A stretch of DNA of 64,000 nucleotides from Cyprinodon diabolis. Lineage: Eukaryota > Chordata > Actinopteri > Cyprinodontiformes > Cyprinodontidae. A model generated the notes under the pieces. The model had not been told where the DNA came from. It saw only the letters and a list, made by a program, of their open reading frames with translations, and did no database searches. The position numbers and the translations under genes were made by a program. Location: the NCBI GenBank assembly GCA_030533445.1, contig CM060080.1:18739377-18803376 (forward strand), given 5' to 3'. Numbering within the stretch: position 1 is the first letter of the stretch; every line of letters begins with the position of its first letter. This document shows, in pieces, positions 25,919 to 35,501 of this stretch.

Positions 25919-26441
25919 ACTTGTCTTTCTGTTAGTCTGTCTGTTTGGTTTTTTGTCATGGTTCCTGTCCTGGATCCTAGCAGCCAGTGGAAAGAGGGTT
26001 TTGGTGTTTGTCTCGTCTCCTGATCGTCCACTGTTCCTCCCCCGCAGAGTCCTCTGGGTTTTTGGCTCATTATGGGGGGAGGTTCAGTTTTTATCAAAGT
26101 AAGCCTGGCTCCAGGGAGGAGACCAGTTTAAAGTCCAGCTTCAAGTTCCGGTTCCTACGTCCTGTCTCGGCTACCCTCTTCCACTGAGCCTGCCTGTCTT
26201 CACCTGATCCTGTCTACTCCTGTGCGTGACCACCTGGTCATGCTTCTGGTCCCAGTCTGACTCTGAACCCTCCTGAAAGCCTGTGGATGCCTGGAAGTCT
26301 GGATCCTGCCACCTGTTTCTGTTCCTGTCTGATCTGGATCCTGCTTGTTCCTGCCTGTTCTGGATCCCTGACCAGGATCAGCTTCGTGCATAACCTCTGG
26401 GACTGCAGCACTGGGGACACTTGAGGTCTGGACTGTTAAAC

Positions 26442-26512
26442 CAGGTAAGTGACCAACCCCGATAATCATATATCAGTTTATCGTGGTCACTTACCTGTGT
26501 TTCCTCCCCTAG
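26442..26512 (+). other. Intron-like 68-bp segment with hairpin, unique to the 5' LTR
   Basis: Seen: 26445-26512 starts GTAAGT after CAG and ends in a pyrimidine tract plus TAG (TTTCCTCCCCTAG). CTTAC, about 20 bases before the AG, fits a branch point. The 3' LTR reads straight from AAACCAG to AGTGTCTGAG, exactly as if this segment were spliced out. The arms CAGGTAAGTGACCA (26442-26455) and TGGTCACTTACCTG (26484-26497) are perfect 14-bp complements. A further CGATAA/TTATCG stem lies inside them, so the donor sits in a strong hairpin. It may be a spliced LTR intron, an introner-like foldback insertion, or both. Confidence 0.6.
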
Positions 26513-26678
26513 AGTGTCTGAGATTGGGCGGTGCCCCGCCCCCCCGCCCCCTCCCCCGCCTGCAGTGTCCGCGAGCCACAGCTCCGCTTTTGTTTTGTTT
26601 TTATTTTAATAAACCTTTTGAATTTTTCTACTGACTGTCTCTCCTGAATACTGGGTCCATCTGTCTCGATTCATGACA

Positions 26679-26958
26679 GAATGATCTGGCCTCAACAGGA
26701 CCCATCGGGGGACAGTCAGTCGGATAAGGTTGGTTTTTTCTTTTTGGATTAGTTTTTCGTCCCGGTTCTGACATGCGGGAGCTTCTGTTTCTAGTCTGTG
26801 TTTTGGGTCTGTGTCTCCCGATGTCAGAAGCCTGCGTTTTTTTTTTAATCTGTGTCTGGTCTTGACCCCCCCCCCCACCCGCCCTGCTTGGTTTACTTTT
26901 TTTCGTATTGTTTGGTTCTGGTTTGGGCGTCTGAAATCCGCCCTTGAGGGGGGGGCTC
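26679..26958 (+). other. Residual internal region: primer site, gag-start remnant, polypurine tract
   Basis: It begins GAATGATCTGGCC (self-primer site), then a stretch resembling the gag start of the 42-48 kb element but with the ATG lost (CAACAGGACCCATCG). It ends CGCCCTTGAGGGGGGGGCTC (26939-26958) as the polypurine tract. The middle is T/C-rich filler without an open frame, including a C-run at about 26866-26875. Its role would be limited to cis signals for priming and plus-strand initiation. Confidence 0.7.
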
Positions 26959-27748
26959 TGTCATGATCTGGCCTGTTTGCTCTCCCTTAATTAGTAATTC
27001 CTCTCACCTGCCCTCTTCCTTCCCTGCCTCAATTATAATTTATTCCCCTCACCTGCTTCCTCTGGTTTATATTCATTTCAGCCTGAGCATGTAGTGCCAG
27101 ATCATTACTTGTCTTTCTGTTAGTCTGTCTGTTTGGTTTTTTGTCATGGTTCCTGTCCTGGATCCTAGCAGCCAGTGGAAAGAGGGTTTTGGTGTTTGTC
27201 TCGTCTCCTGATCGTCCACTGTTCCTCCCCCACGGAGTCCTCTGGGTTTTTGGCTCATTATGGGGGGAGGTTCAGTTTTTATCAAAGTAAGCCTGGCTCC
27301 AGGGAGGAGACCAGTTTAAAGTCCAGCTTCAAGTTCCGGTTCCTACGTCCTGTCTCGGCTACCCTCTTCCACTGAGCCTGCCTGTCTGCACCTGATCCTG
27401 TCTACTCCTGTGCGTGACCACCTGGTCATGCTTCTGGTCCCAGTCTGACTCTGAACCCTCCTGGGAGCCTGTGGATGCCTGGAAGTCTGGATCCTGCCTG
27501 CTCCTGTCTGTTCTGGATCCCTCACCAAGATCAGCTTCCAGCATAACCTCTGGGACTGCAGCACTGGGGACACTCGTGGTCTGGACTGTTAAACCAGAGT
27601 GTCTGAGATTGGGCGGTGCCCCCCCCCCGCCTGCAGTGTCCGTGAGCCACAGCTCCGCTTTTGTTTTGTTTCATTTAATAAACCTTTTGAACTTTCCTAC
27701 TGACTGTCTCTCCTGAATACTGGGTCCATCTGTCCTCGGTTCATGACA
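26959..27748 (+). repeat. 3' LTR, 790 bp, of the non-autonomous element
   Basis: Same ends and promoter as the 5' LTR, with an AATAAA signal near 27677. It lacks three segments of the 5' copy: the exact 68-bp GT-AG segment, about 36 bp of a CCTGnnnTTCCTG-type imperfect repeat near 27497, and part of a C-run. The last two fit slippage or repeat recombination; the first does not. Confidence 0.85.
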
Positions 27749-27753
27749 TATCT

Positions 27754-29049
27754 AGCCCTGTGTTTCTGAGCCTTATATAATGCCTGATTAAGTTTCTTGG
27801 AAATATGATAGGATTCTGCGTGAATAATGACATAAGCTGCAATCATGACAAATAAATCCATGATCACCATGAACAAATCCATGATCAAATGATTTCTGCC
27901 TTTTCTTGTGGGAGTATCTCTGTTTTATGCACAAATCCCCTTTAATGCTTCCATGGAAAAATGCCTGAAAGGCCTTTAATTAAAAACTGTTAATTTCACT
28001 TTGTGGAGACTCCAAAAACTGTAAACATTCTGCAGCTAATAACTTTTCAGACTTTAGAATTTGTGCTTCAGTAATGAAAATCACTGGGTTTGTGCCAGTA
28101 AAGAGAGTTCCTTCCTTCTGACCATTCAAGCTTTCTGTCCCTGTGAGAGGCCATTTAATTCAGAAAGGGCAAAGCCATTTTGATGTCTAAAAATATTCTT
28201 GCATAATTTTCTACACAGCTTACTTTTAGAACAGAGGCTTGGACTGCAAATGTAGCTTCAGAAGTGTGTGTATCAAAGCTTAGATGAAATGTCCTTTAGA
28301 TAAGGTTAACCTCAGACAGATGTGTCTTTTTCTAGATCTGACGATAAATAAAACAAATGCACAAAATAGCATTAAGTGATTGTTTTTCTGTTCTTCAAAA
28401 TAACTGAAAAGATGGAGGAAATCTAAATATGTAGATGATTATATCTGAACAAAAAGCATTTTTTGTCTAATTACACAGCCTCAAATTTAAAGGATGCATT
28501 AGTTTGTTGTTTTTTTCCGTGCCCAATCATGTTTACCTCTTTTTCATGATTTTTTCCCAATGATTACATTTAGTGTATCTCTGTGATGCTCCTTAAGGTG
28601 GGAAATGTGCATGTGTTGTCCTTCTAAAAAGTAAACCCTGAAGAAGAGATAGGTAAAGCAATAAATGTTCCGTGTATATTCAGGCAGTTTATTTTATAGT
28701 TTAAAAAGAAAAAAAATGGAAAAACAAAATACAAAAACACACTAGGATTTGTGTTTCCTGTTTATTGACCCAAAAGCAGAGGATGTATGACAGACTATTA
28801 TCTGATTTCTGATCTGTTGTATTTTTTTTTGCACTAATTGTGCTTATCATCGCTGAATAGAAGATTGTGATAAAGGATTTCTGTCTTCACGTCTAAAACA
28901 GTTAGCACAAAATTAAGGACATGCATGCAGCTCATGCACATGTGCACATGTATGCGTAAGTTTGGAGAGGCAGAACAGTTGTGTGAGGTGTGAGGGATTC
29001 AAATCAAATCAATGAGTCGATGCAATCAAGTTGTTTTCCTTAGATAGAA
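27754..29049. other. Non-coding stretch
   Basis: No gene or repeat family recognised. Confidence 0.4.
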
Positions 29050-29155
29050 ATCTTTATTAGTTTGACTGTGTGATCTGGTTAAATTGTCTCTGTAGGGTGC
29101 TTGAGATGTCATGGGTTGTGAATTTGTGCTATATAAAGAAACTAAATTCATTTGA
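29050..29155 (+). mobile_element. Degenerate LINE-type 3' tail
   Basis: GTAGGGTGCTTGAGATGTCA and GTGCTATATAAAGAAACTAAA resemble the teleost L2/RTE-like terminus (GTGCCTTGAGATGAC ... GCTATATAAATAAAATTGAA). No coding part and no clean tail array remain. Confidence 0.5.
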
Positions 29156-31420
29156 ACAGTATTAGTTAGTGCAGGGATTTTGGACCTCTACAAAACTAAA
29201 TTTTGTTCAGTTTAGATAGATAATATTCGTTTAGATAGAAGAAGTATAAATGGGGCTAATACATATGCTACTAAACACAGACAGCTCCATTGCAAGACTA
29301 CATAATCTAAGACATAATAAACAGGTTAGTTAAGCTTCTTTAAATGAATCAAAACAAAAGCAATGAAGTAGATCAAAGATTACATAAAAAATAAATTAAT
29401 AATAATCAAATTAATTAAACTAATTTACAATAACTAATATGACTGACTCACTGACAGTTGCTGTATGCCTATTAGTCTGACACATAATGATAATGTTCTG
29501 GCTGTAAGATGATGATAATAATACAAAGATCTTAGAATTAAAAATTAATTTATAACTTAATAGTAAGGTTGGATTTTATATTGGAACATAATTATTAGCT
29601 GTGTTGAGAAATAAGCGTTTGATAAGCAATTGAACTGATCAGATCTATTAATCACAGTTTCTTGGATAACTAGATAGCAATGACTTGGAATGAAGTCAGT
29701 TTCATGTTAAAAAAAAGAAGCTTTGATGTAGTTAAACTATTTTTTTCTTTTTATTAAAGCTTAGCGTGGGTAGCTTCAGTGTAGTTAAGCTTCTTTAATG
29801 TAGAATAACTTGTAGCTTAACTCACTACATTTTCTCAGTAGCTTGCCCAACAGTGTCTGTTGAAGTGTCTCTTGGCGATGCTCTGAGAAAGAGAAATATT
29901 TGGTTAAAAAGCCTCAAAAATTTTTTTTATCAAGTCCAGAAACAGAGAATAAACCTGAAGCTACAGATTGAAGGTAAGTGAAGTGTCTTTCTTTCTCTCA
30001 GGCTAAAATACATATCTGCAAACTCGACATACAAACATATTTATCACTTTTAGGCTTATTTTAATGTTGTTGATAAAATAAAAGAGAAAAAGACACAGGC
30101 AACATTTTAAAACCATGTAAATCCAAGGGTTCACGTAGAAAATGTATTATCTATTGCAACACCAATAAATGAACAAGTTTCTTCTTTTGACTATCTTGTA
30201 TTATTTCTCCATATTTTCAACCTTACTCTAAATAGACAGCTGCAAACTTTTGAATTTGAATTTTTGTTTTCATTGGGTTTTTTTTATGATTAGGCTGCAA
30301 AAGTCCCTCCGAAACATCTGAGAATAATGATGATTGGTGGTTCAAATGCTGGCATGATCTCATCAGGAGAATAATATTCTAGGAAACAATGCATCTGATG
30401 TTTCTGAAAGTGCTGAAATAAAGACAACAGGTGGGGAAATAAACCACAGTGTGGTTGATGAGAGAGGTGGCTCATGGTGGTGGATTATACTGGATGATTT
30501 TACATCCACACCCTTCAGGACACCAGTTAGATGGTCAAACTGGAAATTCAGAGCAGTGTGAATCCTCCAGGACCACTATTGGTTATTCCTCTTATAATCA
30601 ACACTGATGCATCATAGCTAAGAGCTGTCCAGGAACACATGAGTCTGTTTTTTAAATAAAAAAAATCTGGAAACATACACTAGTTCTGTTTACCTTCTGC
30701 GACTGGTTAGGAGTGAAGACTGTGCAGGAGTTTATAGAGGGCGATGAAGGTCTGCAATGGATAGTGTGGGAACAGGTATCATGTGTTGAGCAACAAGATC
30801 CACAGTGATAAGACTTGGGTAGAGGAGCTCATTGAGAAGATTAAAGAGATATGTGAAGGAAATGAAGATCATTGTTATGAAGTGGACGTGGACCAGACAG
30901 TACAGATAGAAGCCAAGATAAAGACTGGAGTCAAGAATGCCAAAAGGCTGAAGAAGATCAACGAGAGACAGCTAAGAGTCCTAAAAGATTTATGAGGGTG
31001 AGGAATTTTTCTTAAAGATTATGATATGATAATTTAATATCTATTGTCAATATTAATGAGGAAACTCTCGCTTGCCCAGCATTCTATGCTAAACCACTAG
31101 GTGCGTTCGGGATAAATAGACCATCACCTGTAATGTACTGTAAATGAGAGCTTACTGCTGTGCTGATGGGCGGGGTTAAAGTCTGTTGTGAGGTTGGACA
31201 GAGCTGCCTGTAACTTTACGAGATGGCTGGCATTGCATTTGTGTTATGCAACTTAATGTGTTTATAAGTCTTTTAATGTGTATTGTCCGCCAATAAGAGG
31301 ACAACACACCTAAAATTAAATAAAAAAAGTTTGTTGAGGATTCTGTTGTGGATTATTATGGACACAAAGTTATAAATAGTCTTTTTATCAAAACTGGAAT
31401 TATGGTGTATCCACCAAAAT
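29156..31420. other. Non-coding stretch with one unrecognised short frame
   Basis: A lysine/glutamate-rich frame at about 30783-30995 (plus) has no recognisable domain, uses a non-ATG opening and lacks splice support. Nothing else is recognised. Confidence 0.35.
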
Positions 31421-31467
31421 TAAGAAATATATTATGATATCAGTTTTAGCCATATCGTCCAGCCCTA
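31421..31467. repeat. End of a dispersed DNA-transposon-like repeat
   Basis: CCATATCGTCCAGCCCTATA resembles the terminus of a widespread fish repeat that ends ATATCGnCCAGCCCTA. The matching opposite end was not found, so this is a single-ended fragment. Confidence 0.3.
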
Positions 31468-32150
31468 TACAGTATTAATATTAAATCTTCCTTAAGCTCC
31501 AGGGTTACCTGTGGAGTACCACAGGGTTATCTTTACTACTGTATATTCATGCTTCCAATTGATAAAATTATTAGACAGCATTGAAATAATGGTTAAATGA
31601 TTGCTTTATTTGTCACCCAGCCAGGAGCTGCTTGGGCAAAATTTAATTTTTGGTACGACCTGTCCAATCAAAGAAAAAATCATAGACATTCTACATGGGT
31701 GTGTGAGGTATTGCTGCCTTTAAAGGGGCTGCCGTCACAGCAGTTTAGAAAAAAGGAGAAAAGGATTAGAATGGGTAAGAGGAGGAAAAAACATATTTCA
31801 CACTTTAACCGTAGCAGGATACAGTCGGAAACTGGGAAAAAAAACTCTGCACAAGTAGCAGTTGAAAAAAACCTCTTTTGGGGGAACGGTAGAGGCAATA
31901 TGAGCGGTGTGTATGTTTAAATGCATAAGTGTGTGTACACTTATGTCCACTGTTATGCTGATGATACTTATGTATATTTTGCCATAGATCCTGATGTAAC
32001 TAACTCATTCCCTAGACTACAGGCATGTCTTGAAAATAGAAAATGGATGATAAAACATTCTTCTTTTGAATATGTACAAAACATAACTCTTATGGAGGTG
32101 TGGTTAAAAGCTTGTGACGGAGGCGGATGTAGGGAAGTATTCAGTTTCTT
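31468..32150 (+). pseudogene. Interrupted L2-like reverse transcriptase remnant
   Basis: Near 31490-31530 the forward frame gives S-S-R-V-T-C-G-V-P-Q-G, RT motif B. Near 31947-32000 it gives H-C-Y-A-D-D-T-Y-V-Y-F-A-I-D-P-D, motif C with the YADD box. In intact L2-like elements these motifs are about 30-40 codons apart, but here roughly 350 bp of unrelated sequence (about 31590-31935) lies between them and breaks the frame. The 107-codon frame at 31597-31920 falls inside that insert and has no known domain. Confidence 0.6.
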
Positions 32151-33339
32151 TAGTTGAACTTCCACCTAGCTTCATATAACTGAATTTTCTAAAATTTCAT
32201 TCTTTGGTCGCTGGAATATTGCAAAAATTAGAAGTACAATTTCCAGAGATGATGCTGGAAAACTGGTCCACACATTTGTTTGGTAATGCCTTACAACCAA
32301 GAAGGGAACAAACTGTAGTTAAAAGCTACTCCAACATTTTAACCTTAAGAAAAAAAAGATACATTTATGGCGGCCATCTTCTCTGAAACCTGCCTGCATG
32401 TTTGCAGCACATTTCTATCAAACAGAATGCAACCTCGGCCATTCAAACAAAATGGAATTGGACCAGGTTGACAGAGCACATATCCAGGAGAGAGACAGAA
32501 AGCCTTCATATGAATAGGTTGTGAAAACAGTTGCCATGAAACCTTCATGTGCCTGCAGGGGAGGATAAAAGGAACAACGTCTCTGTTTTGCTTTATCCTA
32601 GTTATTACAAACAGGCTTTCTGCAGTTTGCTTCTGTAATTTGTTTGGTGTGAAAAACACAAGAAAATTGTATTCAAACAATTGAGCTTAAACATCCTATA
32701 GTTTAGACATGGCTATTTCATTCACTGCTTTTTCACCATAGAAAAATGTATGTATTTCAAGATATAGATAAAACTACATAAACAAATTTGCAGCAGGTTT
32801 AAAGGTATTTGTTGTTTTCTTCTTAACTTTATTTGGTTTATTATAGGTCTTGGTAAATTGCTTTCTGTTTCTATGGCTTTTGGAGCAGTTTTATTTACTT
32901 TTTTATTTCATTAAGGAAGGAGAGAGGTTTTGCCCAAAGAGATCAGGTATTGTCCGCAACATCCATCCTCTGACAGTTGTGAAATGTATTTTGTTGTTAT
33001 GGATAGGCTTTGTCATATCAGAAGAAAACAACCCGGGAGATGTCATCTGGGGTCTTAGGGTCAACTTTGAAGTTTAGAATAAAAAGAAAAAAAACATTTC
33101 AGCTAAAAATTTTAAAGATGTGGCCATTTGGAGAAGCAGTGATGAAAGTCTAGCAGAGACCAAGCAGCCAGGAAGTACAAAAAAAATTCCCACAAAACAA
33201 TATACCGACTAATTTAAAGAGTTTTTGTCAGGCATTGTCACAAAAATTAGCTCCAAAAGTTACCATATGTTTAAACTTGACTTGTTATCAGTGCTGTATT
33301 TTTTAATGCTGTTTGATTTCCTCTAACAGAGGCATTGAT
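32151..33339. other. Non-coding stretch
   Basis: No gene or repeat recognised. Confidence 0.4.
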
Positions 33340-33640
33340 TAAGGATAAGGATCAAGGGAAGGGTGCATGTCTGGTTTATATAATTGTTGGGATCCAGAGG
33401 CTTGCCCACCAGAGGGCGCCGAGGATCCCTTCCTGATTGTTTTTTCTTCTGTTGGGATCTGGGGTGCTGTCTACCTTCCTCCACCAGAGGGCGCACTGGA
33501 TCTACTGAAGCTGGAGCTGACTTCACCAGTTGCTTCTCATCTGCTCATCAGGGGACCAGTACTTAAGTGGGCTGTGGACAACACTCCAACGCCAGAGTGT
33601 TTTGCCAGTTATGGTTAGCAGATCTGAGCCAACCTGCCTG
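33340..33640 (+). repeat. Probable degenerate gypsy-type LTR fragment
   Basis: It has a TATA-like TACTTAAG (about 33562), then about 32 bp to GCCAGAGTGTTTTGCC. This is the same spacing and a similar start block as the LTR promoters at 25.9 and 47.9 kb. A duplicated unit (TGTTGGGATC followed by CCACCAGAGGGCGC) occurs twice about 75 bp apart. LTR ends and target duplication are not visible. The 83-codon open frame across it is not supported. Confidence 0.4.
33406..33494 (+). promoter_or_regulatory. Two tandem CTCF-type motifs
   Basis: CCACCAGAGGGCGC occurs at 33406-33419 and again at 33481-33494 in the same orientation. Each fits the vertebrate CTCF core CCASYAGRKGGCRS at every position. Binding is inferred from the motif only. 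Confidence 0.5.
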
Positions 33641-34479
33641 AAAATGAGGTTAGGTTCTGATTCAGGATTCATTTTCAAGGCTAAATTAAATCTGCACTAG
33701 CTAAACAATAAAAATACCTACTCTGGGAAACCATAAAGTTAATACTTTTCTCTTCACAAAGCAATTCCCCAAATAAGTCTCCTCTGACTCTCTTGTAAAC
33801 CAGATGTAGTGTAAAGTATAGTTTCAGCAAAGAAGAAAAGACTTGTCCAGAGTTACATTGATGCTAGAACCACTATTGCTTTGTTTGTCATTTGCAACCC
33901 TGTGAAAGTTCTGCAGGCTGTGGAAAGCTTTATGTTGGTCCTTCAATGGTAATCTCACATAATCTGACATAAAAACATTCATGAAAATCTGTCTCAGCCT
34001 TTGTCATAAACCCTCTAAACTAATAAAATAAACGTGGCCTGTCTTGCCTTTAGAATCAACATCTAAGTGCTATATTTTACAAACATTATAGTAAAATATG
34101 GAGCTAAATAAAATGAAATCAAAGTTTAAAAACTGTGTTCCAGAAATTAAAATTACAGAAGCAGAATGAGAGGAATGGTAAGAATGGTTTTCCACAGCTC
34201 ACAGGTTAACTTTAAAGACCTGCAAGAACATCTAGCAGCAGATGGTTTATCATTGTACTGCAATGCAGCAGAATTCACCTGAAGAACTATCCGTGAGGGA
34301 CTATGATGAGAAACAAACAAAAAAAAAACTTTACCATTTTCAAAACAGTGACCCAAAACTCAGCTAACAACCAGCAGGAATTCAGGCAGTGGGAGATGTC
34401 CAATGTTCTGTAATGGCCAACACAGATTTTAATATCATCCGAAATGTATAGGTTGATTTAATGCAGGTCTATAGGAGTT
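33641..34479. other. Non-coding stretch
   Basis: No gene or repeat recognised. Confidence 0.4.
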
Positions 34480-34487
34480 GTCTAGAG

Positions 34488-35183
34488 CGGTGTTTTACTA
34501 TCTTTTTTGACTTGTATTCCCCTTTGGGCATTTTGTCTCACCATGAGTACCCCTCTCAGTCAAAAGTATTGATGTCCAAATATTGATTGACAATATTATT
34601 GATTGATTGACAATATAGGTTGCCCAAAATTGGAATTTACAATAATTGATTATTAAAAAAAAACTATTGTACTTAATCTTTTTATTTGAACCTTTTATTA
34701 TTTTCATCTCAAATAGAAATAACAACATAACAAAATAAAATATTATAAACCTGTATTTCTAAAACTGGAGCTCCGCTCAGTAACTCCCTTATAATCACAT
34801 TTAAACTTGACGAATTAGGAAAAACAATTATAATCAGACTGACTTAATTAGTTTTACTTTTATCAAGACACCTGAGCTCGCTTTAATGAGCTCTGATAGA
34901 TCAGTGTGAATAACAGCGCATCCCAGGCTCTTCTCTACAACCAATCTGTTCCTCTACTTGGTTCTGATGTTTGTCAAAGCTGAATCTAAACTCAAACATA
35001 TAAGAAATACTTACTTTTTGGGTGATAAAAGCTTGTTTAATTTCTCATTTGGGTCCTCACAAAGCAGAACAGATCAGAGCCCTATTTGATTTTACCACCT
35101 AAGAAATCAAATATTTTCATGTACCAATTGCAATGCACTCGCAGACCACTGGGGGTACACGCACGTCTGGTTGGGAATCACTG
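34488..35183. mobile_element. Non-autonomous hAT element, 696 bp, with 8-bp target duplication
   Basis: A perfect 8-bp duplication GTCTAGAG flanks it (34480-34487 and 35184-35191), with the central CTAG preferred by Buster-type hAT transposases. The ends are short related inverted repeats (CGGTGTTTTACTATC against GGTTGGGAATCACTG). The sub-terminal parts (TACCCCTCTC; CTGGGGGTACACGC) are typical of fish hAT MITEs. No transposase frame remains. Confidence 0.75.
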
Positions 35184-35191
35184 GTCTAGAG

Positions 35192-35493
35192 TATTGTTTC
35201 CGAAAGTTGGGGTCGGGATCCCACTTGGGGTCCTTAATCAACTAGTCTGGGGTCTTGAGAGCCACTGCCAAACTTAAAATAAACAATATTGAATATTCAT
35301 GTTAAAGTATTTATAGATCTAAAAGAATCACTTAAAGTGGCCAAAACCAACTATTTTGGTCGTTAAAGCTGTTGAAAATATTATTACAACAGTGGCTAAT
35401 TGGTTATGTTGAAGTGCTTTTATACTTGAACAATTCTTAGGATAATGAGTCAACTCTTTTACCATTTTATGGGTCAGAAGCTAAAAAGTCTTG
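35192..35493. mobile_element. Probable second, smaller hAT element abutting the first
   Basis: It begins TATTGTTTCCGAAAGTTGGG then GTCGGGATCCC, and ends GGGTCAGAAGCTAAAAAGTC-TTG. This resembles the TTCCCAA...GGGTCGCGA ends of hAT MITEs. The flanks are GTCTAGAG (shared with the first element) and GTCTAACT (35494-35501), agreeing at five of eight bases. The inverted repeats are diverged. Confidence 0.45.
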
Positions 35494-35501
35494 GTCTAAC
35501 T

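Larger units (their letters stand above)
25771..26678 (+). repeat. 5' LTR, 908 bp, of the non-autonomous element
   Basis: TG...CA ends. A TATA box (TTTATATT, 25878-25885) lies 28 bp before the predicted RNA start (GCCAGATCATT, 25908-25918). A polyadenylation signal AATAAA lies near 26609. The 68-bp GT-AG segment at 26445-26512 is present here but not in the 3' LTR. A C-rich block at 26527-26562 is longer than in the 3' LTR and can form a G-quadruplex on the minus strand. Confidence 0.85.
25771..27748 (+). mobile_element. Non-autonomous LTR retrotransposon (internally deleted gypsy, TRIM-like)
   Basis: Two related LTRs (25771-26678 and 26959-27748), both starting TGTCATGATCTGGCC and ending TTCATGACA, flank only 280 bp. 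Target-like pentamers AATCT (25766-25770) and TATCT (27749-27753) differ at one base. The interior begins with a primer site and a remnant matching the gag start of the 42-48 kb gypsy element (ACCCATCnnnnGACA pattern). It ends with the same pre-LTR block (AATCCGCCCTTGAGGGGGGG). All of PR, RT, RNase H and IN is absent, so movement would need a helper. LTR substitutions and indels number about 15-20 by eye, so the insertion is clearly older than the 42-48 kb copy. Confidence 0.85.

Noticed and set aside
25885..27375. Near-identical pairs of 60-70 codon frames in the 26-27 kb region
   Set aside because: They lie inside the two LTRs of the non-autonomous element and have no domain.
30783..30995. 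Lys/Glu-rich 70-codon frame
   Set aside because: Opens with a non-ATG codon, has no recognised family, and has no splice sites or conserved neighbour.
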